DNA of 64,000 nucleotides, taken from an uncultured Paracoccaceae bacterium. Lineage in GTDB: Bacteria; Pseudomonadota; Alphaproteobacteria; Rhodobacterales; Rhodobacteraceae. The translations under genes were made by a program, and so were the position numbers. Positions 18,009 to 26,700 of the stretch are shown here, piece after piece (position 1 is the stretch's first letter; each line of letters begins with the position of its first letter). The stretch covers positions 372,001 through 436,000 of the forward strand of contig CANMAI010000001.1 of the NCBI GenBank assembly GCA_947495795.1, given 5' to 3'. The notes beneath the pieces were generated by a model. It worked only from the letters and a program-made list of their open reading frames with translations. It made no database searches and was not told the origin of the DNA.

Positions 18009-18593
18009 CTATTCTGTGGGAGCATTCATGTTTCTCGACGCCATCAGAACGCTTACTGAGTATGCTGTTTCGGTAGTCATTGAGGTTAGAATCTCTGCGG
18101 CGGATTCGGGTGCCATTCGAATTAGAAAGCCAGCTGCAAACACTGGATCCATGGCATCAAATACTTCAGCGGCTTTCTTCGGTTTCATATTCTGGTAAAC
18201 TGCAGTTAATTGTTGCAGGTCCTTTTCGGCCGCATTGTCGGCGATCGCCAAGGTTGCTGCGAGACGTTCCTCTGCCTCAATCAGAGCGATGCGCCGCTTC
18301 TCGAATTCCTCTTCTGCTATCTTGAGAAGCGCCTGGCGTTCTACAAGGCGTCTCTCGCTTTCCTTTACCTGCTTATCTCTCTCTCTTAAGGCCTCCAGCA
18401 ACACATCCGTATCGGCCGAGTTGTCGCCCTCCATCGATTCCGAGGAAGCCAATTGTGTCTCGCCCAGTTGCTGCGCCATGGCGGCACCAGCTGCAGAAAG
18501 GCGTAGAGCACTGGATAATACAAAGCAGCCTATAATAAGTGCCAGTGCGAAGCTGCGCGGTGGTTTTTCGAATATAGTGCGCCTTCCGCTCAT
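18009..18593 (-). CDS. MotE-like flagellar chaperone/motor protein
   Basis: This 194-residue protein has one N-terminal membrane segment (about residues 14-36), then a long charged coiled coil (about 65-125, ERDKQVKESERRLVERQALL). A compact C-terminal MgtE_N-like domain follows (VYQNMKPKKAAEVFDAMDPV, RMAPESAAEILTSM). This layout is that of MotE, the periplasmic chaperone for MotC reported in rhizobia. It sits between motA and the fliL-side genes, and its start overlaps the stop of the preceding gene (ATGA). MotC itself is not recognised; the large exported protein downstream of motA is one candidate partner. Confidence 0.75.
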   Translation of the reverse strand: MSGRRTIFEKPPRSFALALIIGCFVLSSALRLSAAGAAMAQQLGETQLASSESMEGDNSADTDVLLEALRERDKQVKESERRLVERQALLKIAEEEFEKRRIALIEAEERLAATLAIADNAAEKDLQQLTAVYQNMKPKKAAEVFDAMDPVFAAGFLIRMAPESAAEILTSMTTETAYSVSVLMASRNMNAPTE

Positions 18594-19183
18594 GATGCAG
18601 TAGCCTCAGCAAGCCCACGCAGCCTCGTTATCAGAGCAGATTTTGTAACTTCAGCTGACTTCCCCAGAGCTGGTCCTGTTTGCTCGGCCTTGGTTACATC
18701 TTTCTCACGATTAATTTCCAAGGATGGGGTCGTTTGGGTGAAATCATCAAGGGAAAGGGAGCTGCCCTGCTTGAAGATGTTGTCAGTAGCGATCGGTTTT
18801 GCGGGCGCTTCCCGCCTCTCCCGGATGGCATGTGTCGGCTGGGAAACAACTTCTGTAGCTGCGGCTGATTGCTGTGCCTTTGCACCTGGAGACGCAGAAA
18901 TCTTGGCCTTCTGAACGGTTGTAAGGATTATCTCCAGTTTCTTTGCCGCAACATCAGCCCGCATCGTTAATTCTTTCAGTTCACGTGTTTGGGCGCCAGT
19001 TTGCGATTTGGCAGAAGCAAGCGAAGCTCGCGTCTCATCTACTTGCGCCGATAGGCTTGCGATAGCACCACCAAGGCCTTTGTCCAGATTCTTGAGGGCA
19101 GTCAGCCTACGCGACAACACCCAGCAGTAGAGAGCGGCGGTGCTGGCAGCCGCAATCAATAGTCCGTCTGCAATAAGTTCCAT
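18590..19183 (-). CDS. Membrane-anchored coiled-coil protein of the flagellar cluster
   Basis: This 197-residue protein has one N-terminal membrane helix (LIADGLLIAAASTAALYCWVLS). A short coiled coil follows (about residues 28-90, LSAQVDETRASLASAKSQTG), then a disordered polar middle, and a small conserved-looking C-terminal helix (SALITRLRGLAEA). It resembles the hypothetical proteins found between fliL and motA-type genes in Rhodobacterales (DUF6468-like); the function is unknown. It starts 10 bases after fliL and overlaps the MotE-like gene, so all belong to one minus-strand operon. Confidence 0.7.
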   Translation of the reverse strand: MELIADGLLIAAASTAALYCWVLSRRLTALKNLDKGLGGAIASLSAQVDETRASLASAKSQTGAQTRELKELTMRADVAAKKLEIILTTVQKAKISASPGAKAQQSAAATEVVSQPTHAIRERREAPAKPIATDNIFKQGSSLSLDDFTQTTPSLEINREKDVTKAEQTGPALGKSAEVTKSALITRLRGLAEATAS

Positions 19184-19193
19184 TGGAAGGCTC

Positions 19194-19679
19194 CTAGTTG
19201 AGGATAAATTCAGTGATAAGGAGGTCGCGTACCTGACCTTCTCCCAAGACGATTTGAATACGTCGAAGCATTTGGGCCCGCAGAAGGGGGAGTGCTCCAG
19301 GATCTTGAAGTTCTGATTCTTCGACCGCGCGGAGAAAAGTGTTCAAAACGTCCTGGATGCGAGGCAGCATCATCTGAACAGTTTCGGTATGATCTGGCTC
19401 AACCTCAAGCTGTGCCGTGAACTTTAGCGTTTGCGCCCGTGCCCGCGGGCCAAGGCTTACGATAAGTGGATCCATCGGTACGAAGGCAATGCGAGCTTGT
19501 GATTCTGTTTTCGCACTTGTCCCTACTCCAAGGACACCATCCAGCAATCCAACGTAGGTGGCGGCGAATCCTACTCCGCCCGCTATACTTGCGCCTAAAA
19601 TGGCGACCAATAAGCCTTTCAGGCCCGATTTAGGTGCTGCTTCCGTTGCTTCTGCATCCGGATCCGTGATCTCTGCCAT
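19194..19679 (-). CDS. fliL: Flagellar basal body-associated protein FliL
   Basis: FliL surrounds or supports the stator at the basal body. This 161-residue protein has a short cytoplasmic tail, one membrane helix (residues of about 21-45, GLLVAILGASIAGGVGFAAT) and a periplasmic stomatin-like domain. Typical features are VPMDPLIVSLGPRARAQTLKFTAQLEV and the extreme C-terminus VRDLLITEFILN. It is the first gene of the minus-strand motor operon, divergent from fliF across a 141-base promoter region. Confidence 0.92.
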   Translation of the reverse strand: MAEITDPDAEATEAAPKSGLKGLLVAILGASIAGGVGFAATYVGLLDGVLGVGTSAKTESQARIAFVPMDPLIVSLGPRARAQTLKFTAQLEVEPDHTETVQMMLPRIQDVLNTFLRAVEESELQDPGALPLLRAQMLRRIQIVLGEGQVRDLLITEFILN

Positions 19680-19733
19680 TAGGTGACCAGCTCATGAAAT
19701 TCTTTCGATAGATCTGCTTTAACCACAGCAGAG

Positions 19734-19748
19734 CTAACCAATTCTTAA
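19734..19748. promoter_or_regulatory. Candidate CtrA-like site in the fliL/fliF promoter region
   Basis: CTAA-N7-TTAA, one mismatch from the CtrA consensus TTAA-N7-TTAA, lies centrally between the two divergent flagellar operons. CtrA is a known activator of flagellar genes in Rhodobacterales. The match rests on eight bases only. Confidence 0.35.
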
Positions 19749-19820
19749 GCCTGACATCCCAAAACTCATCAAATAATCCGCCGATGTCAGAATGGCTCGG
19801 TGAAGGGAAAGAGGCTTGCA

Positions 19821-21401
19821 GTGACGCAGATACAGAATTCCTGGGAGGCGCTGGACGGCCGCCGGAAAATGGTGATCATTCTGGCCAGTGTTGTGGCAAT
19901 ACTTGCGATGATCGGAATAGCCCGATTGGCCAGCAAGCCTGATATGTCACTCCTATATGGGGGGCTTGATCCGGCAACCGCCGGAGAAGTGATTGCGGCG
20001 CTAGAGCAAGATGCGATACCATTCGAGGTACGCGGTAATTCCATTTTCACGCCAAGTGGTCTGCGAGATCAAACGCGTCTTTCTCTGGCGGGACAAGGCC
20101 TGCCCAGCACCGGTGGTGCGGGGTACGAACTACTTGATTCTATGACAGGCTTTGGCACAACCAGCCAGATGTTTGACGCAGCCTACTGGCGCGCAAAGGA
20201 AGGGGAAATTGCGAGAACTATCCTCGCCTCTCGCGATATTCGTGCCGCGCGCGTACATATAGCCAATCCACAAAATCAACCATTCAGTCGGAAGAATGAC
20301 ACGTCCGCTTCTGTTACAGTTACGATGGCACGTGGAACCCTGTCTGTAAGCCAGGCAGAGGCAGCTCGGCACTTGGTTGCGGCGGCCGTCTCCGGCCTCA
20401 ATCCACGCGACGTTGCAGTGATCGACAGTGAGGTTGGCGTGGTGCTGGCCGCAGGTGATTCAGAGGTTATGGGCATGGCGGCGCAAGACGCGACGCAAGC
20501 CCGCGCGGAAACACTCAAGGCCAATATCGAGCGCCTTTTGGCCGCACGGGTCGGGGCTGGCCGCGCGGTTGTGGAGGTAATGATAGATGCCGATATGGAC
20601 AGTCAAACTATCACAGAGCGAATTGTCGACCCGACAAGCCGCGTCACCGTGAGCAGTGATACGGAAGAGAAGACGGACAACTCGAGTGGTTCAAATAGTG
20701 GCGGTGTTACTGTTGCCAGCAATTTGCCGGATGGTGAGACAGATGCAACAGGTGGCAATTCAAACAGTTCGTCCAACCTCACGCGGGAAAGACTTAATTT
20801 CGAAGTGAGCGAGACACGCCGTGAAAGGGTCATTCTTCCGGGCCAGATCAGGAAGATAAGCGTCGCCGTGATCGTGGATGGTATAAGCAGCTCGGGTGAC
20901 GATGGGGCCACAACCTGGTCTCCCCGCTCTGAAACCGAGCTGACTTCCCTTCGCGCACTCGTGGAAAGCGCCATTGGCTTTGATCCCGGGCGAGGTGACG
21001 TTGTGACAATTGAGACGCTTGAGTTTCCACGAATTGAAGAGGTTGGCACTTTTGCAGGCGACACATCTGTCGGCCTCATGACTGGCGAAATGATCCGTTT
21101 AATTCAGACAGTTGTTTTGGGATTGGTCGCTGTGGCCTTGGGGATGTTTGTTGTAAGACCGCTTCTCACTCAAAAACCCGCTGCGCTCACGCAGGAAGGA
21201 ACGGAACAGACAGTCGAGATATTGGAGGATGGTGCCGATATTGGTGCCGACTTCGAAATGTCGGCTGATGGGGTTTTGGACCATAAGGACAAAAACAAGA
21301 TCAAGAACCTTCGCAACGTGATCACAGAACGCAGCGAAGAGTCAGCTGAGGTACTCCGGCGCTGGATTGAAGCTCCGGAATCCGGGAAGGAAAGCGCCTG
21401 A
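19821..21401 (+). CDS. fliF: Flagellar M-ring (MS-ring) protein FliF
   Basis: FliF forms the membrane ring on which the rotor is built. The 526-residue form starting at the GTG at 19821 has a good ribosome site (AAAGAGG, 6 bases upstream), whereas an upstream GTG at 19800 has none. Two membrane helices bracket the periplasmic part (VVAILAMIGIARLAS and TVVLGLVAVALGMFVVRPLL). Ring-building-motif sequences are clear (MSLLYGGLDPATAGEVIAAL, AAYWRAKEGEIARTILASRD). A Ser/Asn-rich insertion lies at about residues 285-325. The C-terminal tail (ITERSEESAEVLRRWIEA) is the FliG-binding region. It is the first gene of the plus-strand operon. Confidence 0.95.
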   Translation: MTQIQNSWEALDGRRKMVIILASVVAILAMIGIARLASKPDMSLLYGGLDPATAGEVIAALEQDAIPFEVRGNSIFTPSGLRDQTRLSLAGQGLPSTGGAGYELLDSMTGFGTTSQMFDAAYWRAKEGEIARTILASRDIRAARVHIANPQNQPFSRKNDTSASVTVTMARGTLSVSQAEAARHLVAAAVSGLNPRDVAVIDSEVGVVLAAGDSEVMGMAAQDATQARAETLKANIERLLAARVGAGRAVVEVMIDADMDSQTITERIVDPTSRVTVSSDTEEKTDNSSGSNSGGVTVASNLPDGETDATGGNSNSSSNLTRERLNFEVSETRRERVILPGQIRKISVAVIVDGISSSGDDGATTWSPRSETELTSLRALVESAIGFDPGRGDVVTIETLEFPRIEEVGTFAGDTSVGLMTGEMIRLIQTVVLGLVAVALGMFVVRPLLTQKPAALTQEGTEQTVEILEDGADIGADFEMSADGVLDHKDKNKIKNLRNVITERSEESAEVLRRWIEAPESGKESA

Positions 21402-22015
21402 TGGGAAATTTGAAACTGGAGGTGTTCTCTCCCGGAGCCGAGATGGAAATGGCGAAGAGGGAGCACATTGCTCAGAAGGTGGCAGAAGCATACCGTGAGG
21501 GTCACGCGAAAGGGTTTGCGCAGGGCTCAGAAGCATCCGCACGCGAGCACGCGGAAGCTCAGGACCAGCTTCGCATTCAATTTGTTGAAGCATTGCGGGA
21601 CGCTCAGATGTCTTACGCCGAAGCCCAGACTGCTGTTGTGGCCTCGCTGATACCTGTTGTTCGGGCCTTGACTGAAGGGCTTGCGCCCAGTTTGGCCGAA
21701 GCTGGCTTGATCACCGAGCTGGAACGGCAGCTCAAAAATGTGCTTGAGGCTCGTCCGGATCTGGTGCCACGCATCTCCTGTGCGCCAGAATTGGCTGCTG
21801 GAATCAAGGCAGCGCTTCCGCATTTTTCCGAGCGCTATACGGTGGATCAGGATCCGCGCTTGACTCCGCTTGAGGCCCGCCTTGCGTGGGATGATGGCTT
21901 CGATGAGATCGATATTGAGGCCTGCCTGTCAGAAATGCGCAAGGCCGTTGCGCAAGCAGAAGCTGTAGCGCTCTGCCCACCTTTTGCTGAGGAGGAGACA
22001 GCAAATGTCGGATAA
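21401..22015 (+). CDS. fliH: FliH-like flagellar export ATPase regulator
   Basis: This 204-residue protein sits in the usual FliH position, with its ATG overlapping the fliF stop by one base. The N-terminal half is an alanine/glutamate-rich helix with GxxxG-type spacing (REGHAKGFAQGSEASAREHA), the hallmark of FliH. The C-terminal half resembles the V-ATPase E-subunit-like domain (ARPDLVPRISCAPELAAGIK, LAWDDGFDEIDIEACL). It would control the FliI ATPase of the export apparatus. FliH proteins diverge strongly, so the symbol rests on position plus helix pattern. Confidence 0.75.
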   Translation: MGNLKLEVFSPGAEMEMAKREHIAQKVAEAYREGHAKGFAQGSEASAREHAEAQDQLRIQFVEALRDAQMSYAEAQTAVVASLIPVVRALTEGLAPSLAEAGLITELERQLKNVLEARPDLVPRISCAPELAAGIKAALPHFSERYTVDQDPRLTPLEARLAWDDGFDEIDIEACLSEMRKAVAQAEAVALCPPFAEEETANVG

Positions 22016-22355
22016 TGAACTTGAGGCAGACATTGCCCCGATGGCCGAAACACTCCCGCAGGCACAGGCCGATGCGCCGGATATGTCGGGTGGTCCGGCA
22101 AGACGTCAGAGTGCATTCATGGGGGTACCCATCGACGTTATGATCTCTGTCGGACGGGCCAAACCACTTGTGAGCGAACTCGTTCAGTTAAGGCGAGACA
22201 GCGTTCTCACGCTGGATAGCAAAATTGATGACCCGGTCGAACTCTATATAGGTGAAAGATTGATTGCCCGCGGTGAGTTGCAGGAGATGGATGATGGTTC
22301 CGGACGGCTGGGTGTTCGCTTGACTGAAGTGGCTGATCTCTCCAACGGAGTGTGA
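22005..22355 (+). CDS. fliN: Flagellar motor switch protein FliN
   Basis: FliN forms the lower C-ring with FliM. This 116-residue protein starts at the ATG at 22005 (ribosome site GAGGAGGAGA) and overlaps the end of fliH by 11 bases. After a disordered acidic tail, the SpoA domain is clear: IDVMISVGRAKPLVSELVQL, then a short strand pair with VELYIGERLIARGELQEMD and GVRLTEV. Length and motif order fit FliN; fliM is not in the window. Confidence 0.92.
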   Translation: MSDNELEADIAPMAETLPQAQADAPDMSGGPARRQSAFMGVPIDVMISVGRAKPLVSELVQLRRDSVLTLDSKIDDPVELYIGERLIARGELQEMDDGSGRLGVRLTEVADLSNGV

Positions 22356-22392
22356 GATAAGTCAATTTGCGATCATAGTTTCAACGCTCCTT

Positions 22393-23088
22393 TTGACACT
22401 TATCGTGCCAGAGGGAGCGCTTGCTCAGAATTTTTCTGTAGACTTCGGCGAGGACGGATCACTTACCCTCCGCAGTATTCAGATCTTCGTTCTGATAACA
22501 TTGCTGAGCCTTGCACCAGGCCTGGCGATAATGATCACCTGCTTTCCTTTCATGGTCACTGTTCTCTCCATTCTTCGTCAAGCTATTGGTGTACAGCAGG
22601 CGCCCCCCAACATGATGATCGTGAGCCTTGCTCTCTTTCTTACCTATTTCGTGATGGAACCTGTCTTTCAGGAAGCTTGGGCTACAGGCGTACGACCTCT
22701 TCTGGATGGCGAGATAAGCCCTGAGGATGCCTTTGCGACAACGATTGCTCCATTTCGGGTATTTATGGAGGGAAGGGTGGATCCCGATACTTTTGCGATG
22801 CTCAATGATCTCGCCCCGAACCGCGCAGAACCGAATGAAGCCTCGCCCCTCTCTGTTCTTATCCCATCCTTTCTTCTGTCTGAAATCCAGAGGGGATTTG
22901 AGGTTGGGTTTTTGGTTTTTTTACCCTTTCTCATTATCGATCTCGTGATTGCCGCAATTCTTATGTCGATGGGAATGATGATGGTTCCACCTGCAGTGGT
23001 TGCCCTGCCTTTCAAACTGGCCTTCTTTGTGTTGGCTGATGGATGGACGCTGCTGGCGGGAGCTATGGTGCGGAGTTATATACAATGA
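22393..23088 (+). CDS. fliP: Flagellar biosynthetic protein FliP (start uncertain)
   Basis: FliP is a core subunit of the flagellar type III export gate. The body is typical: LSLAPGLAIMITCFPFMVTV, LRQAIGVQQAPPNMMIVSLALFLT and the C-terminal MGMMMVPPAVVALPFKL. The only standard start codons are a TTG at 22393 and a GTG slightly later, and both cut through what looks like a signal peptide. The same frame reads in from fliN as ISQFAIIVSTLLLTLIVPEG then ALAQ, which is a full signal sequence. The true start is probably a rare codon near the fliN stop, for example ATA at 22357 six bases after GGAG. The gene is followed by fliG with a four-base overlap. Confidence 0.9.
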   Translation: MTLIVPEGALAQNFSVDFGEDGSLTLRSIQIFVLITLLSLAPGLAIMITCFPFMVTVLSILRQAIGVQQAPPNMMIVSLALFLTYFVMEPVFQEAWATGVRPLLDGEISPEDAFATTIAPFRVFMEGRVDPDTFAMLNDLAPNRAEPNEASPLSVLIPSFLLSEIQRGFEVGFLVFLPFLIIDLVIAAILMSMGMMMVPPAVVALPFKLAFFVLADGWTLLAGAMVRSYIQ

Positions 23089-24182
23089 GTGAGGTGGGTG
23101 ATGCAGCGCTTCCTCAAATTGTTCCTACGGAGATCGCCCCCGAGGAATGGGAGGCAGCGCGACAATCGCTTTCCGAAACCACAAATTTAGCCACACCAAT
23201 TGACAAGGCAGCTGTTATTCTCACGGCGATTGGGCCGGAGCTTGCCGGCGAGTTTCTGAAAGATCTCAATGAAACCGCGCTGACGCGCACAGCAATGGCC
23301 ATTTCGCGGCTGGATCGAGTACCGGACGAAGAACTCGATGCGATCATAGCTGAGTTTCTGCTTTCCATCGGAACAGATGAGGAGATCTTGGGTGGCTCGC
23401 AAACTGCGCGACGGCTTCTTTCACAAGTGCTCGACGACAATGCCATCGAAAAGATCATGTTTGATGTGGAGGGCGGCGACTCTCGGGCAGCCTGGAAAAA
23501 ATTGAACGATTGTACGCCCGCTCAACTCTCTGCATTTATTGGAGCCGAACATCCCCAAACGGCGGCTGTTATCCTCTCCGAACTTCGTCCCGACAAGGCT
23601 GCACGTGTTATCGAGCGATTGGACACTGAGTTCGCACAGCTTTCTGTATTTCGTCTATCTCGTGTTCCTGCGCTCGACAATGAAGTATCAGAGATGATTG
23701 AACGCGTTATCACACGTGATTTTCTCTCGGCGATCCAGCGCACCAAGCGCTCTCGGAAACCTTCAGATGTTATTGCCGGGCTGATGAACAACCTAACGTC
23801 AGATACGAGAGAGAAGTTTCTGGAGCAGTTGGAAGAACAGAACAGCGCATTGGCGGCCGAGGTGGTGCGTACGATGTTCACTTTTGCGGATATTCGTATG
23901 CGTGTGGAGCCGCGGGAAGTTTCCGTTTTGGTCAAAGAGATCGAAGAGCCAATGTTACTGCAAGCTCTCAGGTTCGCTCAGCAGACCAAAAATGCTTCTG
24001 GCGACTTCATACTGGAGAATATATCGAAGCGCCTCGCCGAGCGGCTCGGTGAGGAGATTGAATCGATGCAGGAGGTCTCACCACGCGACGGTGAGGCAGC
24101 GCATCAGGATGTCGTGCGACAGATTCAGGAATTGGCGAAATCTGGTAAGATTTCTCTCATTGAAGATGAAGTGCTCGATTAG
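23085..24182 (+). CDS. fliG: Flagellar motor switch protein FliG
   Basis: FliG transmits stator torque to the rotor. This 365-residue protein starts at the ATG at 23085, overlapping the fliP stop (ATGA). N-terminal, middle and C-terminal domains are all present: the EHPQTAAVILSELRPDKAA helix pair of the middle domain, and MFTFADIRMRVEPREVSVLV, with the charged torque helix around KEIEEPMLLQALRFA. The final residues lie directly against a broken IS5-type element, but the reading frame is complete (VRQIQELAKSGKISLIEDE). Confidence 0.94.
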   Translation: MSEVGDAALPQIVPTEIAPEEWEAARQSLSETTNLATPIDKAAVILTAIGPELAGEFLKDLNETALTRTAMAISRLDRVPDEELDAIIAEFLLSIGTDEEILGGSQTARRLLSQVLDDNAIEKIMFDVEGGDSRAAWKKLNDCTPAQLSAFIGAEHPQTAAVILSELRPDKAARVIERLDTEFAQLSVFRLSRVPALDNEVSEMIERVITRDFLSAIQRTKRSRKPSDVIAGLMNNLTSDTREKFLEQLEEQNSALAAEVVRTMFTFADIRMRVEPREVSVLVKEIEEPMLLQALRFAQQTKNASGDFILENISKRLAERLGEEIESMQEVSPRDGEAAHQDVVRQIQELAKSGKISLIEDEVLD

Positions 24183-24780
24183 GGTCAGGACTCGTAAAAA
24201 ATAGATGACGGTTGCGGCGAGTGCGATTGCGGACAAGGGAGACCTTTGGGCATCTGTCATAGCGGGTTAAGACGCGTCGCCAGTCTTTCAGCCTGCCGAA
24301 CATGATCTCGATACGATTGCGACGCTTGTACCTGCGCTTGTTGTACCGCACTGCCTTGGCGCGAGACTTTCGGCCAGGAATGCATGGTCGTATAGCCTTG
24401 TCTTGAAGGGATTCTCTGAACCAATCTGTATCATAGCGACGGTCCCCAAGCAGCCAGTCGACGTTTGGCAAGCTGCTCAGCAATGCCCTTGCACCAATAT
24501 AGTCGGTGACCTGTCCAGCGGTGACAGAGAAGCTGATGGGCCGCCCATGGCTGTCGCTGACCGCATGAAGCTTCGTGTTCATACCGCCTTTGGTCCGGCC
24601 AATCAGACGTCCACGCCCCATTTTTTGACGCCCATGCTGGTCGCGGTACGGTGGTGTAGGATCCTATGGTGCTGCTGGTCCGATGCCTCTCGCAGCGCCG
24701 GGGTTTCCAACGGCCTTTGGATGCACTTAGGTCTTCGCAGGTGATGTATTTTCTTTTCAGCAACACGATATGGCATTGAC
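24183..24780 (-). pseudogene. Decayed IS5-family transposase, truncated and frameshifted
   Basis: The minus strand encodes the second half of an IS5 (IS427-like) DDE transposase: GRTKGGMNTKLHAVSDSHGR, SLPNVDWLLGDRRYDTDWF (catalytic aspartate), RRNRIEIMFGRLKDWRR (glutamate region), ending in LSAIALAATVIYFL. At least two frameshifts break it, near 24620 (after GVKKWG) and near 24240 (after CPKVSL), and the N-terminal third with the first catalytic aspartate is missing. One terminus (GGGTCAGGACTCG) begins within a base or two of the fliG stop. It is a dead remnant. Confidence 0.85.
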
Positions 24781-24810
24781 TCGACTCCTTATCACAATTT
24801 GCTAACTATA

Positions 24811-24825
24811 GAACATAGAGTGAAC
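24811..24825 (+). promoter_or_regulatory. LexA box in front of imuB
   Basis: GAACATAGAGTGAAC is an exact GAAC-N7-GAAC direct repeat, the alphaproteobacterial SOS box. It lies 11 bases upstream of the imuB start, so bound LexA would cover the promoter or ribosome site. Confidence 0.85.
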
Positions 24826-24836
24826 AAAAAGAAGCC

Positions 24837-26483
24837 ATGCCTCAACGTCGTATCCTCTCGCTTTGGTTCCCACGCCTTGCCGCAGATCTTGCCCTGCGCC
24901 AAGAACCTGAATTAGCGGATAAGGTCTTTGCTATCTCGGAAGACCTGAAAGGAAAGCGGGTACTCACTAGCCTCTCAACATTGGCTGAGGAGGCTGGAAT
25001 TTCGGTGGGTATGGGCATGGCGGATGCCCGCGCCATATGCCCCGAGCTTATCACACGCACATGCGACGCTGCGCGTCAGGCAGCTTTTCTAGCGGCGTTT
25101 AAACGCTGGATTGGGCGTTTTTCCCCATGGATCTCACAGGACAGCAACGCGACTCTGCGTGCGGATATAACAGGCTGTGCTCATCTTTTTGGCGGCGAAG
25201 CGGACCTTGCCAACCAACTTTCCGCTGGATGTGCTGATCTTGGGTTGGCCGCCCAGATTGGAGTAGCCAATACGATGGGCGCCGCATGGGCTGTTGCGCG
25301 GTTTCAGAATTGCACATCCAGACCGGCACATACAGGTGACGCGATTGATCAGGAAGCGCGAGCCACACGATCCCGCGCAACAAAGCGACGGTCTGCGAGC
25401 TTTCCGCCTGCAGGTTCAGTGAAGCATCTGGTACATATAATACCGCCAGATCAGATGAACGAATATCTTGGCCCACTGCCCATTGCGGCCTTGCGTTTAC
25501 CTGAAGGTCTTGTGGCCAACCTCTCACGGCTTGGTTTGCGTCGGGTGGAAGACTTGACTGCCTTGCCAAGGGCAACTCTGGCGCGCCGGTTTGGGATAGC
25601 ACTTGTCCGCCAGCTCGATCAGGCTTTTGGCAGGGAACCGGAACCGGTATCGCCCGAAGATGCGCCGATGCATTTTGCGACAAGGCTCAGTTTTCCAGAA
25701 CCAATCGGTCTGGAAGCTGATATTCTGGCAGGGCTGGATCGGCTGCTTTTTCCTCTGACAGCCAAATTGGAAACAGCCGGGCGTGGAGCAAGACGGCTGC
25801 AATTTACAATTACACGCAGCGACCATACGATCCAGATTCTGGAAGTTGGACTAGCCCAACCGACACACAAGCCTGAGCGCATCAGGCCTCTCTTCACGCT
25901 TCAGCTCAGTGAAATAGAAGCCGGGTTCGGTATTGATTGCCTGCGTCTGCAAGCGCATGTGACAGAGTCGATTTCACCTGAACAACATAGGGGCCATGTC
26001 GATGCTAAGGGTGCTGCCCATTCCCGAATTTCAGAGATTGAAGACACAGCGGTTCATGCCTTGATTGATCGTATTGGCGCACGGCTGGGCACAGAAGCGA
26101 TAACGCGCCTGCATCCTGCAGATAGCCATATTCCGGAAAAGAGCAGTACACTCATGACTGCAGCGTTTTCATCGCCTGCTGCAGATTGGCCTTTACACCT
26201 ATCGAACCGTCCAGCCCTGCTCTTCAGTCCTGAGATACTTACGCCGGATGATATCAGAGTGCCCCCTGCAAGCTTCCGTTGGCGTCGCCGTGATCATCAG
26301 AATGTCGCCGCTTTTGGCCCCGAGCGGATTGCCCCGGAATGGTGGTTGGATGAACCTGAGTGGCGCAGTGGTGTGCGGGATTACTGGCAGATAGAAACGT
26401 TGGAAGGTGCACGCCTTTGGGCATTTCAAACCAGGACAAAAGATATGGCGGGAACATGGTATGTGCATGGAGATTTTTCATGA
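24837..26483 (+). CDS. imuB: ImuB, inactive Y-family polymerase subunit of the SOS mutasome
   Basis: ImuB (548 residues) bridges the beta clamp, ImuA and DnaE2 during damage-induced mutagenesis. It has the Y-family fold start (RILSLWFPRLAADLAL) but lacks the catalytic aspartates. It has the ImuB signature ADITGCAHLFGGE and helix-hairpin-helix region LRRVEDLTALPRATLARRFG. The C-terminal region ends WYVHGDFS. It is directly controlled by a LexA box. The usual upstream partner imuA is missing: a broken transposase occupies the upstream position. dnaE2 follows 660 bases later with its own LexA box. Confidence 0.93.
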   Translation: MPQRRILSLWFPRLAADLALRQEPELADKVFAISEDLKGKRVLTSLSTLAEEAGISVGMGMADARAICPELITRTCDAARQAAFLAAFKRWIGRFSPWISQDSNATLRADITGCAHLFGGEADLANQLSAGCADLGLAAQIGVANTMGAAWAVARFQNCTSRPAHTGDAIDQEARATRSRATKRRSASFPPAGSVKHLVHIIPPDQMNEYLGPLPIAALRLPEGLVANLSRLGLRRVEDLTALPRATLARRFGIALVRQLDQAFGREPEPVSPEDAPMHFATRLSFPEPIGLEADILAGLDRLLFPLTAKLETAGRGARRLQFTITRSDHTIQILEVGLAQPTHKPERIRPLFTLQLSEIEAGFGIDCLRLQAHVTESISPEQHRGHVDAKGAAHSRISEIEDTAVHALIDRIGARLGTEAITRLHPADSHIPEKSSTLMTAAFSSPAADWPLHLSNRPALLFSPEILTPDDIRVPPASFRWRRRDHQNVAAFGPERIAPEWWLDEPEWRSGVRDYWQIETLEGARLWAFQTRTKDMAGTWYVHGDFS

Positions 26484-26700
26484 AAAGGCCGCTTTTTGTC
26501 ACTTTAATAACAAACCAGTCAATTACATATCATTAACCAGGTCGTAAGCTTTCTGGTGCAAAAATTGAGAAGCGTATTAAGATAAAAAACAACCTAAACT
26601 TGATACGTATGCATTGTTGTTCTGTATCTCAGGCGTGTTCTGCCAGAGAAGCCTGCACAGGCAACGCGTAACGATTGAGAGAGTAAAGAAGGACAGAACA

